From Adiantum capillus-veneris (lineage: Eukaryota; Streptophyta; Polypodiopsida; Polypodiales; Pteridaceae), in assembly GCA_014529385.2 (NCBI GenBank), contig CM043964.1, forward strand, positions 137,837,029-137,901,028: 64,000 bases of DNA. The letters run 5' to 3'. Positions 1 through 11,489 of the stretch are shown here, piece after piece (position 1 is the first letter of the stretch; every line of letters starts with the position of its first letter). The translations under genes were made by a program, and so were the position numbers. Below the pieces are notes generated by a model. That model was given only the letters and a program-made list of their open reading frames with translations. It did not search any database and was not told where the DNA came from.

Positions 1-731
1 TGGATCTATCTCAACACGAGGCCAATGGTAAAGCGGTCCAAATGAGAGATGGTATGTCAAAGAGCAAGGCTAGATAATGGAGCTTAAAGACCTTAGGGTT
101 AGCTTCATTAAAGACCTGCAAAGGTTAGTGTTAGAAGTCCTTTGACTTAGGCAAGCTAGGGCTGTGCTTGAGATGGGAGCCTGGCCGAAGCTTGAGGTGC
201 TTGTCATGCTTGCTGACTAAGGTGCTTGAGGTGCTTAAGGTGCTTAATGACTAAGGTGTTAAGGTGCTCCATGACTAAGGTTCTTGAGGGCCTTAAGGTG
301 TTCCCAAAGCCAAAGCACATCCCTACACACGAGGGGATACGAGCCCTCATTGTAGGAGCTACATAGAGAACACACACACCATCACACAAGTCAAGACTTT
401 CTTAATGAAGCAACATGTACACATGCCAAGTTCCTCTCCATGTTGCCCTCATAAGGTGCCTAAAGCCGATTGGTTGGCCTCTCAAGGGGTCCAATGATAG
501 TTTAGATAATTTAGTTAATTCTCTATGCATTTATCAAGTCCTCTTTATCAAAAGGGAAATGGGGGCACTTGTTCCAAGGCTAGCATGCTTGCTTGATATG
601 CAGTCTTCATGTGATTGGCCAGGCTTGAAGGGGTCCAATGAGCTTCCATCATGAGCTAGAAGAGGGGTTCAACCAAGGAAGCTAGGGGCTTGCTTGCAGG
701 GTATACTCTCTCTCTCTCTCTCCCCCTCCCC

Positions 732-763
<32 letters not shown>

Positions 764-1459
764 ACTCTTTCTCAGTGTGTGAAGTGCAAAGTGCAAGATC
801 TCCATCTCCTTCTCTAAGCTTTTAGAGAAGTTGAGAGCCTACACCAACACTCTTGGCTATGGAATGCAAATCCAACCAAGAGCCATGCTCCAATGCTTAA
901 GCTTGTCATCTTCACCATCTTCATTACTATGTTAGTATGTATGCTAAGCAAGAAGAGTGATGATAAGTGAGGAACCATTTCTTTCTCCTATGAATGTTTC
1001 TTCTTCCTCTTCCCTACCCTCATTCCCCACCGCTAGCTCTCTCCACCTTTGAAGATGTTTGAGGCCTTGGGACTATGGCCGGGAATGGTTAATAGTTTTC
1101 TAAAAGATTGTGTTATGCTCGTGATGCATGAAGCTTTCCATCTTCATCGCATCACCTAGGTCACAAGGAACACAAAGATTGTATTGTACCAAGTTTCTCT
1201 TGATGGGAGAATCTATAATACAAAAGTCTATTGGAGGGGGGACTAGCTCCACATAAATCCGGTCCTCAGATGTTGTCAAGTTCTCTAAACTCTCTCTCTT
1301 GCAAAAGTATTGTTCATGCCAAGCTAATTAAATATTATGGTTATGCTGCTACCGCTAATTAAGTTCGCCCTCTATGTTCTTAAAGTAGTCTCACAAAAAT
1401 GCTCACTCTAATTCTCTTAATTCCTCTATTCTCAATGTTCATAGGCCATTTCCATTACA
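1..1459 (+). mobile_element. CHR1 5' LTR (left end cut by window)
   Basis: This is the 3' part of a chromovirus LTR. It ends in ATTACA, followed by one T and the primer binding site. Blocks such as GCCAATGGTAAAG (from position 21) and GACCTTAGGGTT align with the complete LTRs of CHR2 (read on the minus strand) and CHR3. By comparison with CHR2 about the first 120 bp lie outside the window. A CT tract followed by a CA tract lies at about 705-765. The short open frames here are not conserved in the sister LTRs and are not called as genes. Confidence 0.8.
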
Positions 1460-1460
1460 T

Positions 1461-1472
1461 TGGTATCAGAGC
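1461..1472 (+). promoter_or_regulatory. CHR1 primer binding site, initiator tRNA-Met type
   Basis: TGGTATCAGAGC lies one base after the LTR end. It is complementary to the 3' end of plant initiator tRNA-Met, the usual primer of plant chromoviruses. The same motif at the same spacing is found in CHR2 and CHR3. Confidence 0.9.
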
Positions 1473-1855
1473 TATTGGTTTCTCTTTTCTTGCTTAAGAA
1501 GAGAAGTACTTAAGTTGTCCATGAAAGGTTATGCATGTTCATTGCAATAGGGTAAGTGGGACAATGATCTATTATCTTGGTTGAGAAGGACTTAGTTCAA
1601 GGTACACTGTTGGGAACTATAGTCTTAATAATGGAGCCTCTCAAGGCTTGCCTTCAGCTGAGCTACGAGCAAGCTCAACAGAAACCATAATCAACCGAGT
1701 AATGTTATAAACTCTCCACTAGTCTTTGCAATCAACATTGTCTAAACCACGGGTGTGGCCGCTTGAGAACTGATTTATGAAGGTAAAGAAGAGTAGCCAC
1801 TAAGGTTTTTGAGGGTACCAAAGCACAAAGTAATCTATACATAAGTTTAATTAGC
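1473..1855 (+). other. CHR1 untranslated leader
   Basis: About 380 bp between the PBS and the gag start. It matches the corresponding leaders of CHR2 (16632-17032, minus) and CHR3 (21461-21873). No coding sequence is seen. Confidence 0.6.
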
Positions 1856-2409
1856 ATGGCAGACAATAACCAAGAGAGTAGAATGAACATTGATAACTTT
1901 GATTTTTCACATGAAGGTGCTAATGATGATGCCCTCATGTTTGTTAATTACCTTGGTTGCAACAAGCTATGGGCAAACCTGCTTTGCAAGCCAAAGTTAT
2001 CCAACAACTTCGTGCTTATAGGATTTACCTTCCTCTCCAAGAGGAGAGAGAGCTTAGGAGGCCTCTTGATGAGACTCCCAAAAAATGACTCTCTTCCATA
2101 AGAGAGGAGAGATCCAAAGAACGAGAAAGAAGCAAATCCCTAAGTTCCTCTAAACATGTGGCTCCACGAAGACAACGGTCTAGACGGTCTCAAACTCCTT
2201 CCAAGAGGAAACGATCAACCCATAGTCCTTCTCCTCATCACTCCAAAAGGGAAAAGAGGAAAGAAAGGAATGAAAAGGCAAGAAAGGGGTCACCCTCTTC
2301 TTCTTCTTCTTCCCCATCCTCCTTTTCAGATGAAAGTAATAGCTATTCTCCTAGAGAATACAAGAGGAGAGGACATCGCAAATCTTACCTGCATGGCGAA
2401 GGTCCCAAA
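1856..2409 (+). pseudogene. CHR1 gag, N-terminal part, frameshifted and interrupted
   Basis: The reading begins MADNNQESRMNIDNFDF, almost identical to the Gag start of CHR2 (MADNNQESRMNIDSFDF). After about 34 codons indels shift the frame and a stop appears. The Gag sequence resumes near 2158 in another frame as an Arg/Ser-rich stretch (RRQRSRRSQTPSKRKRSTHS, then a run of serines). The gene breaks at 2409, where INS-1 is inserted, and continues at 5523. In an intact relative this protein forms the retrotransposon particle, with the Arg/Ser-rich stretch lying before the capsid domain. This copy cannot make a working Gag. Confidence 0.8.
2405..2409 (+). repeat. Target-site duplication CCAAA, left copy
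   Basis: CCAAA flanks INS-1 on the left and recurs at 5523-5527. Outside the duplication the CHR1 gag sequence is continuous with the same region of CHR2, which fixes the insertion point. Confidence 0.75.
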
Positions 2410-3080
2410 TGTGAGGTCCCTGCCCCTTGTCGAGAGGAGCGGAGTACCTTTGATAGGTCTCCAATCCTGATAAGGAAAAACCAACAGACATTGCCTTAGC
2501 TACTACGTAGCCACGGGCATGAACCGTTAGTGAAGGATTGGTCCTATCTCGCTATGGCGGAGCGTGACCACCATAACCCTATCTAAAAACTATCTATAAT
2601 CAATTATACCTAAAAGTATAAATCTTAGAGTGACCAACCTGTGCGCTTTTTTTCCCATGTTTCAGAAGCACAGCCGCCAAGGTTTGTCTCTTTTAAGATT
2701 TATGACTAAAAAAAAATTCTAGCGTTGGAAAGTTACCCGACTCATCGGGTCCACCCGTCCATAGAATGATACCGTCGGGGTATCATTCTCCCACTTTCCA
2801 CACCACACTCACCCTTCTTTTGTTATCTAATTACTACCACACTGTTTAAACATACATGTTCCTTTACTTTATTTATGATACTAGTTCGTTAAAACAGCCC
2901 TTCAAACAGTATTACAAACAATTGTCAAACAAGAAGTCGTCCAATTTTAAACCAACAACCCTTGGATTAGGTTCACTCAAGAATCTCTACTGGCGCTATT
3001 ATGTCCGATCGGTGTATACATTATTCATAAAAACCCTTGTCCTCATGAGCGTCCCATACCGCTCGACAAGTACTCGTTGT

Positions 3081-3236
3081 GCTAATCTGGACGTACTCCC
3101 GTCACAGCAACAACGGTGCCAATCTGGGCGTCATCCTCACGCCACGGCAAAACAAAACTGCAGTATCCAGCTGGGCTAATCTGGGTGTACTCCCACCACA
3201 GCATCAGCGGTGCCATCCTGGGCGTCATCTCACGCC
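3081..3236 (+). repeat. 94-bp tandem duplication inside INS-1
   Basis: A block starting GCTAATCTGGACGTACTCCC near 3081 recurs as GCTAATCTGGGTGTACTCCC near 3175. Both continue through CGGTGCCA, GGGCGTCATC and TCACGCC. Confidence 0.7.
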
Positions 3237-3497
3237 TTGGCAACTGCCACATAATACCAGCGCTAATAAGTAGAGATACTTGAGAAAAACCATACCGAAG
3301 GTTTTGGACAAACATTCTTTCCTATAGCAACCAGTTTAACCAGACAATCTTTCCTACTTGTCAAACATATGACGCGTTTCTTGGGGTTAAGCCCCGTGGT
3401 TTCGGTCCGTGTTTTCTTTTCATAAGGTAAATAATATATTCCTATGGTCTCGCATATGCAATGATGCATAACTTGAAACTGCAATACTAACCTGTAC

Positions 3498-3643
3498 CAT
3501 AGCTCCGATTGGTCCGATTGGTGGAAACATAGCATTTTCCGCAGGGATTCCACCATTACTTGTACCAGCTTCATGATCATTAGCGCCTTGGGTTCGAGCA
3601 CGCTTTGGAGCCTTTTTTTTTGTACTACACTTATGTTATACAC
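3498..3643 (-). pseudogene. Gag-like N-terminal fragment, doubtful
   Basis: Read on the minus strand, one frame gives a basic stretch KRARTQGANDHEAGTSNGG followed by a Pro/Gly-rich segment ending in AMVQ. Its composition resembles the N-termini of plant Ty3/gypsy Gag proteins, but I cannot name a family. The reading ends at CAG followed by GTTAGT, which looks like a splice donor. It could be a captured gene fragment or chance. Confidence 0.2.
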
Positions 3644-4071
3644 TTAGAACTTTAAATTGGTTAATTTTCCTAGTAATCTCCTTGTTTTCAAAGAGAGTCT
3701 GTAATTTGAACCCTCGTCAACTCGGATTCACACTTAGTGTTGTTGTTCTACATCTAATTTCTATACATCAAATACTTACTAATCTTAATTAATCAAAAAT
3801 TAAGTGTGTAAATTATGAGTGAAAGTTTAGGAATGCATTACTTTTATGCATGACATTTCTAATCCAATTCTAACTTTAATTCTATACTTCAACTAAATCA
3901 ATTTTTAGTATTATTCAAAATTCTATTTAACCTAATTGACAATAACATTGGTGAATGAGAATTTCATCATGTATAATAAGAATATGATGAGTTCTCTTAT
4001 GTATTAACTTTCAATTAACAATATATAAGTTAATAGTAAAGATGTACTAACTAGAGAGAATAGGTATACTT

Positions 4072-4800
4072 AGAGAGATTAGAGTAAAAGAAAACATACA
4101 CACACATCTTTTCTAAAGTTAATTGATTCTTACTATCCATTAGAAAGATTAGAGTAAAAGAGAACACACACACATACTTTTCTAAAGCTAATTGAATCTC
4201 ACCAATCTATTAGAGAGATTAGAGTAAAAGATAACACACACACACACACACACATATCCTTCTTAAAGCTAATTGAATCTTACTAATCTATTAGAAGATT
4301 ATAGTAATAGATAGCACACACACACACACATAACTAATTGAATCTTACTAATCTATTAGAGAGATTAGAGTAAGAGATAGCACACACACACACACATAAC
4401 TAATTGAATCTTACTAATCCATTAGAGATTAGAGTAAGAGATAGCACACATACACATAGCTAATTGAATCTTACTAATCTATTAGAGAGATTAGAGTAAA
4501 AGATAGCACACACACACACACACATCTAATTGAATCTTACTAATCTATTAAAGATTAGAGTAAGAGATAGCACACATACACATAACTAATTGAATCTTAC
4601 TAATCTATTAGAGATTAGAATAATAGATAGCACACACACACACATAACTAATTGAATCTCACTAATCTATTAGAGATTAGAGTAATAGATAGTACACACA
4701 CACACACACACACATAACTAATTGAATCTTACTAATCTATTAGAGAGATTAGAGTAAGAGATAGCACATACACACATATCTTTCTTAAAACTAATTGAAT
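4072..4800 (+). repeat. Minisatellite, 11 units of 60-80 bp
   Basis: Units share GATTAGAGTAA, a (CA)n tract and CTAATTGAATCTTACTAATC. The GATT of successive units falls at about 4077, 4147, 4217, 4297, 4363, 4427, 4489, 4553, 4613, 4675 and 4747. Most of the length variation comes from the internal CA tract. Confidence 0.9.
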
Positions 4801-4955
4801 GCTCAATTAATACACACCTTATTAGTCCTGCTCTCTTAGTGGTTTGTGGACGCCTTCTCTCTAAGAAAAGTGGCAGCACTTCGTGAGCGCTATAGAGGCA
4901 ATCTCTATGTCCAAAGTGTGAGCATGGATGCTCTATTTATAGCAGAAATAAAAAC

Positions 4956-5046
4956 GTCCAACTTTTTTTTTTTCAAAAAAAAATTTTTTTAAATTTTTTT
5001 TTTAATAAAAAAAATATTTTTTATTTTTTTATTATTTTTTTTCAAA
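4956..5046. repeat. A/T homopolymer-rich tract
   Basis: Long alternating runs of T and A just after the TATA-like sequence of INS-1. No coding content. Confidence 0.7.
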
Positions 5047-5522
5047 AATCATATCCGCGTTTTTGGTACCCTTGTGGTACTCATGAGCTTGACCACTTTG
5101 TCATTATCATCAAAAAATAAGGCCACTCCTTTCCATGTGATAGTGTGTCCCACTTTGTTCCCTCCTATGTGATCCATGTGCCTTCATTTGTCATCCCTGT
5201 GTATTCTTTTGTCTTTATAATTATTTTATTTATTTCTTTAATGATAATTTACTTTACATTTTCAAGTTAAACTTTACAGTCTTATATTAACTTTACAGTA
5301 GTAAAAGAAAATTCTACAATCAGTAAATAAGTCTTGCAATAAGTTAGTTAGTGATTCATATAGCTAAACATGTCAAAATTTTGTAGCGTAAATTTTAAAT
5401 TCTAGGTTTTCTCAACCTACGATTCATAATTTGAACTTGAATATCTTAAATAATGAGTGATGGTTAAAAAAATTCAAATGTGTAATAGAACTTGTGTGAA
5501 ATTTGAAAGTAGAGACCTTACA

Positions 5523-5597
5523 CCAAAAGCTTAAGAAGTTCAAAGAGGGAGGAAAGAGTATCTCTTTTCTCACCTATGATGGAACCTTGGAGCCAAC
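5523..5597 (+). pseudogene. CHR1 gag continuation (short fragment)
   Basis: After the second CCAAA the sequence encodes a short stretch corresponding to KLKKFKEGGKSISF and the LTYDGT that follows in CHR2 Gag. Similarity stops near 5597, so CHR1 is deleted or replaced beyond this point. Confidence 0.7.
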
Positions 5598-5996
5598 AAG
5601 AACAACTAGATCTCACCTTTCCTTGCTAATATTGGAAAAATAAGGCCTTGACACCATATTAGCATATTGTATGTTTTTTCTTCATATCTATCTTATTATA
5701 ATTGTTGTTTTAAGTTGTGTACTCTAAACCCTTTAAATAATAGTCTGTGATGTTTTTATTGCAATCTTTAAATGTTGTTTTAAATTCATTTCCATTATTA
5801 TGGAGTGTAAACCGTTGAAATTAATTTGTTGCATGTGAATGAGTGCTCACAAATGTGACAAAATAGAAGGACACTTGTCACGTTGGTGGTTTATGTTGTT
5901 GCCCAATATATGTCACAACATTTGAGAAGACAAGTCGCATGTTGGAGTGAGAAGATATTGACAGAGAGGAAATTATAAATTATGAATGTTTGATCG

Positions 5997-5997
<1 letters not shown>
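5598..5997. other. Unassigned AT-rich DNA
   Basis: No coding sequence, repeat or element boundary is recognised between the end of the CHR1 fragment and the (AG)n array. Confidence 0.5.
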
Positions 5998-6047
<50 letters not shown>

Positions 6048-6080
6048 GATGATGATGATGGAGAAGAAGAAGCTTGGGTG

Positions 6081-6123
<43 letters not shown>

Positions 6124-6340
6124 GATGATGATGATGGAGAAGAAGAAGGCTTGGGTGGTATAGTGATAGAACCATTTACCACTTTTCCTTTAACACACAT
6201 ACAACCATCATCAAAGCACACACACATAGAGAGAGAGAGAGAGGAAGATGACGATGGAGAAGAAGCTTGGGTGGTATAGTGATAGAACCATTTATCACTT
6301 TTTTTTCAGACATACAACCATCGTCAAAGCACACACATAT

Positions 6341-6401
<61 letters not shown>

Positions 6402-6505
6402 GAAGATGACGATGGAGAAGAAGAATCTTGGGTGGTATAGTGATAGAACCACTTATCACTTTTTTTTTTAACAGGCATGCAACCATCGTCAAAGCACACA
6501 CATAT

Positions 6506-6540
<35 letters not shown>

Positions 6541-6626
6541 AGAAGAAGCTTGGGTAGTATAGTGATAGAACCATTTATCACTTTTGTTTTTAACACACAT
6601 ACAACCATCGTCAAAGCACACACATA

Positions 6627-6686
<60 letters not shown>

Positions 6687-6795
6687 GAAGATGATGATGG
6701 AGAAGAAGAAGCTTCGGTGGTAGCGTGATAGAATCATTTACCACCTTTTTCTTTGACACACATACAACCATCGTCAAAGCACACACATATCTGAG

Positions 6796-6845
<50 letters not shown>

Positions 6846-6939
6846 GATGGAGAAGAAGAAGCTTGGGTGGTATAGTGATAGAACCATTTATCCTTTTTTT
6901 AAAGAGGCATGCAACCATCGTCAAAGCACACACATATCT

Positions 6940-6977
<38 letters not shown>

Positions 6978-7083
6978 AGAGATGATGATAAAGAAGAAGA
7001 AGCTTGGGTGTTATAGTGATAGAACCATTTATCACTTTTGTTTTTAACACACATACAACTATCGTCAAAGCACACACATATCT

Positions 7084-7116
<33 letters not shown>

Positions 7117-7239
7117 GGGGGGAGAGAGAGAGAGAGAGGAAGATGATGATGGAGAAGAAGAAGCTTGGCTGGTAGCGTGATAGAACTATTTACCACTTTT
7201 TTTTTTACACACATACAACCATCGTCAAAGCACACACAT

Positions 7240-7282
<43 letters not shown>

Positions 7283-7284
7283 GA
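5998..7284 (+). repeat. Compound minisatellite with (AG)n arrays, nine units
   Basis: Each unit has an (AG)n run, then GATGATGGAGAAGAAGAAGC, a CTTGGGTGG block, GATAGAACCATTTATCAC and ACAACCATCGTCAAAGCACA. The CTTGGGTGG position recurs at about 6073, 6150, 6266, 6427, 6549, 6712, 6862, 7012 and 7163, and the last four intervals are 150-151 bp. One unit carries a (TG)n tract at about 6630-6667, and a G-run of about 17 lies at 7106-7122. Open frames in this region (poly Ser-Leu or Arg-Glu) are artefacts of the dinucleotide repeat. Confidence 0.9.
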
Positions 7285-7390
7285 GAAAGAATCTTTTTGA
7301 AATCTGCTCGCCAGATTCCAAAAAGCGCTCGCCAAAAGATTACGTCCGCCCTCTTATAAGCTTAGGTGCTTAGCGAAAGGAGGAGATCTT

Positions 7391-7660
7391 AATTCAGGGC
7401 ATTGGGAGGGTTTCTGTTAAGTATGTGTAAAGATGACTTTTTCACTATATTCACCCTTTAGTAAGCTCTCTTAAACTCTCACTTTGATTTAGGGCATTAA
7501 GAGAGTTTCTATTAAGTATGTGTAAAGCTTACTTTTTCACTCTATTCACCCTTTAATAAGCTCTCTTAAACTCTCATTTTGATTCATGGCATCCGGAGAG
7601 TTTCTATTCAGTATATGTAAAGCTTAATCTTTTACTCTATTCACCCTTTAGAAGTGTATG
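7391..7660 (+). repeat. 95-bp tandem repeat, nearly three units
   Basis: The unit contains GGGCATT, GAGTTTCTATTAAGTATGTG and TTCACCCTTTA. Matching points at 7397, 7492 and 7587 give a period of 95 bp. Confidence 0.85.
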
Positions 7661-8708
7661 GAAAGAACACTCAATAGAAGCACTTATTTGCATAAACTTG
7701 GAAACATGAAAGGTGTTTGAGAAACAACGCCATTTGTTTTATAAAATGCAAGAAGTTGGTTGTGTGACTCCGATCAATCTTTGATTTTTTATCTTCTTGC
7801 AAGACAAGGAAACCCTTTGCAAGGCACAAGGCTTTGATTGCATTCAACCTTGCTACTGACCCATTGCCAAACTCCAATGTGTGACGAAGTGGGTGTTGCA
7901 ATCGGTGAAGAAAATGACCAAAAGAAACGATATCTCATTCGTTATTTGAGGAGCTATAGTAGGTGAGAAAGGGGAGGAGGAATCATGTTAGACTTATGCA
8001 TGAGATAGGGAAATAAGGAAATTAGAAAGGGGAAGCTTGGGATAGCACTATCAATCCAAAGAAAGACGTTGCAGATTTGGCACCAAATCAAGCCAAAAGG
8101 AGACACTTCAGTTTTGGCAACAAAGGGAGTTGCTGCATTGTGCATGGTTCAGCCCCTCCTCATTTTCAGCAGGCAAAGTGCATAACTTGCACATGGCTCA
8201 GGACCTTTCTTTCTTGGTAGGCAAGCAAGCTCCACAACCAGTTGCCTTATACTTTCTTCTTTTTGGCATCATTAAAAAATGATGAGTCCAAAAAAGGGGT
8301 TGTTTAATTTTATTTTCTTGATCTTGGCAAAGTGTTAAGGCATCATTACCACAAGTTGGTCAAACATTGTGCAATCTGCAACTAGGAGACATTGCATTGG
8401 GCATGAGTTCTGGCTTCCTTCAATCTCCGCATGTGAGAGTAGTAAGCCTGAGATTCCTTGGCCTTGGGAGCATTGAATTTTTATTTTAGTAACCTTAAGG
8501 TTAAGGTATTAACTCTCCAAAAGCTTGTCATTTTCTTAATCCTTGTGTGCTAACCCTAGGACACTTGTAATTGACAAAAATAAAACTGGCATGGTGAAAG
8601 AAGAGTGTAAGCACGAGACCCTTGTATTGATTCACTTGCATGTGAGAATTGTAAGAGGATCATAGATGCTGCTTGAGTTGGGAGTGAAGTAAGACCACCT
8701 CATGGAGC
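7661..8708. other. No gene recognised
   Basis: About 1 kb of unassigned DNA directly before the copia Gag relic. It may include that element's LTR or leader, but I find no primer binding site or LTR boundary. Confidence 0.4.
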
Positions 8709-9530
8709 ACAAGTTAGCTTGTGTGTCTACGTTTAATGGCAAAAATTCTTCTACATGGAAATGCAAAACCATGTACTTGCTAATGTGCAAGGTTTATGGC
8801 ATTTGATAGAGCCAAATTATGAAGCATCAGGCTCAATGACAATTGCATCCAATCAAAAATATCTTGGGATAATTTCCCAATCATTAGGAGATGATTTCAT
8901 CTCACATATTGTTGGGATCATGTATGCAAAGGAGGCTTGGGATGATCTCAACCTAGAATTTGGCACCACATCAAAGAGCTCAAAGAACGATTTACTAATG
9001 CAGCTCTACAAATTTTAGAAGAAAGATGACGAGTCACTTGTGGCTCACCTCAAAAAATTCAAAGCGGTAAAGCAATAGTTGTTAGGAGTACAAAATCAGA
9101 TCCCTAATGATAAAGCCATTGTAGTTTTGCTCAATAGTGTTGACAAGGCTCCATTTGACACGCTACTGTCTACTTTGCAAAATATGGAGAAGAAGCTTGA
9201 TGAAGTAATTAATGCACACTTAGAGTTTGATTCAAAGCATAGGACTGAGCCAAAAGTTGAGACTACAAAAGGAGTACCAAGAGATCAAGTATTTTTCAAC
9301 CAAGGAGAATTCAGAGGAGGAAGAGAAACCATGACCAAAGGAAAGGGACGAGGCCAAGGTGGTGAAAGAGGACAATCTATGTGTCATAGGTATGGACAAC
9401 CAAGACATTTTGCTAGACATTGCCCTCAACAAGAAGATAATTTCATTGGAAGAATCTCAAGAGGAACGAGAAGAAGAGGCACCAACAAGCGAAGAAGCTA
9501 CAAGGAGGACTAAAAATGTATTTTAGACTA
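8709..9530 (+). pseudogene. Ty1/copia-type Gag relic
   Basis: The reading resembles plant copia Gag (UBN2-type family): KLACVSTFNGKNSSTWKCK, then after a frameshift an LWHLIEP segment, AKEAWDDLNLEFGT, and a later DKAIVVLLNSV block. Near the end is CHRYGQPRHFARHC, a zinc knuckle whose second cysteine is replaced (expected pattern C-X2-C-X4-H-X4-C). Stop codons at about 9016 and 9078, and at least one frameshift, show that it is dead. No protease, integrase or reverse transcriptase follows, so only this fragment remains. Confidence 0.7.
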
Positions 9531-10059
9531 TGTTATAAAACCCCCATGATATATGTATACACATATCAAGACTTGGGCTAATCTATAGGGATGAAAAATT
9601 CAGGCTAGGTTATAGAAGTCTAGGGAGTCTTTTCTAGGTTACTCATTATGGATTAAAGGAATTAGGAAAGTGCAAATATTATATCTTTGAGTGGTGGTAT
9701 TGAAGATTATGGTAAGGTTGGTTGAAGATGAAGGGGCATAAAACCCATATGGAATGTGGTAGTGTATGGCCTAGTATAAGAGAGACCCATTTCTCAATGA
9801 AAGTTTTATCCAAGTTTTGTACACGAGGTGCAATGCTTTTTATGAACTTGTGGATCATTAGCACTTAACTCAAGACCATGTTTCTGAGTCCAAGCTAATC
9901 TATCCTGGAACCTAATTCGCTTGAGTCACATCATTTTTTCACTCTCATTTTCTACGTATGCATTATGGTTAGGCACCACCCACCGTAGTTCACTTGAACC
10001 CAAAGTATTTAACACAAAGTAGATTTAAACCTCTTCTTAATTGGACCACCACTTGAACC
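9531..10059. other. Unassigned DNA and left flank of CHR2
   Basis: No coding sequence is supported. The last part (about 9990-10059) is a diverged copy of the DNA that follows CHR2 at 18429: both carry TATTTAACACAAAGTAGAT. It therefore belongs to GYP-F, or to a short tandem duplication in it. Confidence 0.5.
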
Positions 10060-10064
10060 CAAAC
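10060..10064 (+). repeat. CHR2 target-site duplication CAAAC, left copy
   Basis: CAAAC directly precedes the LTR start TGTAATGG and recurs at 18429-18433 directly after the other LTR. Confidence 0.9.
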
Positions 10065-10809
10065 TGTAATGGAATTAGCCTTTTAACTTGAGTTGAAGCG
10101 AAAAGTAAATAACATATTGAGCATTTCCTTGGGTATTCTTTAGTGTGTAGATGTATAGTGAGAAAGAAAGTGCTTGGATAGAGAGAGCAACACTTAACAC
10201 ATTACTTCATTAACATGGCATGATCAATACTTGTAAAAGAGAGTGAGAGTTTAGAGAAACTTACACCAATAGAGGACCGGATTAGTTGGAGCCGGTCCCC
10301 CCTCCAATAGGCATTTGTATTATAGATTCTTCCATGACGGAATACTTGTTTACAATACAACTGTTTGTGTTCCTTGAGACCTTCTTGATGAGATGAAGAT
10401 GGTAAGCTTCACTCACCAAGCATTAACATAACTACAACAATAAACATGATTAGCATGAGCTTGAAAAATGCCCAGCCTCAATCCCAAGACCTCAAACACC
10501 ATGAAAGGTGAGGAGAGCTAGCAGGGAGTGAGGAAGAAGAGAGAAGTAGAAGTAGCTCTACTAGAAAGAAATAACCCCTTGCACATAATCACTCATAGCT
10601 CTTGTAGCATAGCTTAGCATAGAGTTAATGGATATTAGAGAGATTGGTAAGCAAGCATAAGCATTCTCTTGTGTGGATTTTCATCCATAGCCAAGAGCTT
10701 GTGGTAGTAGGCACTCAACTTCTCAAGCTTGGAGAAGGAGATGGAATCCTTGCTTCACAAGAGTGTGTGAAGGGAAGAATGAATGAGAGAGAGAGCTTGT
10801 GGAAGACTC

Positions 10810-10866
<57 letters not shown>

Positions 10867-11474
10867 GGGCTCCCATTGGGGCAAGGTGTGTAGCCTCTTG
10901 ACAAGTGTCCTTCTTTCTCTTTGTGAGGCTAAGCTAGCACCCCCCTTGCTTAAGCACAGCCCCTGCTTAAGCACACCCCCTACCTGCTTGAGTAGTGTGG
11001 ACCCTTTCTTTTCATAAGGGTATGGGTCCTTGGTGAGGTGCTCACTTACTATCTACCCCCCCCCCCCCCCCCCCTTTGTAGGGCTCGCCCCCTCTTGAAT
11101 AGCAAGTATTTTGAACTTGGTAAGCAGGCAGCCCCCCTGCTTAAGCACAGCCCTAGCTTAAGCAAGCTACCCCCTTGCCTGCTTGGACTTTAGTGACTAA
11201 AGAGTAAAATTTTAAAGACAATGTGCTAAAGCTTTTAACACTTACCTTTGGAGGCTTTAATGAATACAACCCTAAGGTCTTTTGCTCCATTAGTTAACCT
11301 TTCTCTTTGATAGACCTTTTCTCATATGGTCCCCTTTACCATTGGCCCCGTGCTTAAATAGATCTATAAGATCATCTATATCTTAAATCTTGTTCCCGTT
11401 TATTCTCCCACATTAAATGATCAGTTTAATATGAGAAAATCATTTGGGTTGGTCAGATATTAGATTTTATGACA
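10065..11474 (-). mobile_element. CHR2 3' LTR
   Basis: 1,410 bp. On the plus strand it runs from TGTAATGG to TTATGACA. It differs from the 5' LTR mainly by an expanded (AG)n run (10815-10864), an expanded C-run (about 11056-11075), and loss of about 25 bp near 10998. Confidence 0.95.
10815..10864 (+). repeat. (AG)n microsatellite, expanded in the CHR2 3' LTR
   Basis: About 25 AG units here, against about 7 at the same place in the sister LTR (about 17794-17808). The two LTRs were identical at insertion, so this is a post-insertion length change or was copied unevenly. Confidence 0.9.
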
Positions 11475-11489
11475 TTACCTCTCTCTTGA
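11475..11489 (-). promoter_or_regulatory. CHR2 polypurine tract
   Basis: On the minus strand, purine-rich CAAGAGAGAGGTAA directly precedes the 3' LTR. This is the expected primer for plus-strand DNA synthesis. Confidence 0.8.

Larger units (their letters stand above)
2410..5522. mobile_element. INS-1, 3.1-kb insertion in CHR1 gag; candidate solo LTR or non-autonomous element
   Basis: The insert starts TGTGAGGTCCCT and ends with the reverse complement of TGTAAGGTCTCT. That gives TG/CA ends with a 12-bp imperfect terminal inverted repeat (10 of 12 matching) and a 5-bp target duplication. These ends fit an LTR. No second copy of the termini is seen inside, so a solo LTR of unusual length is the simplest reading. 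A TATA-like CTATTTATAG lies at about 4932 on the plus strand. Inside are a 94-bp duplication (3081-3236), a minisatellite (4072-4800), an A/T-rich tract (4956-5046) and a short minus-strand Gag-like reading (3498-3643). A DNA transposon with a 5-bp duplication is the main alternative. Confidence 0.5.

Noticed and set aside
6176-7077. Long open frames of Ser-Leu or Arg-Glu repeats across the (AG)n array
   Set aside because: They are translations of dinucleotide repeats, open in several frames on both strands, with no conserved protein.
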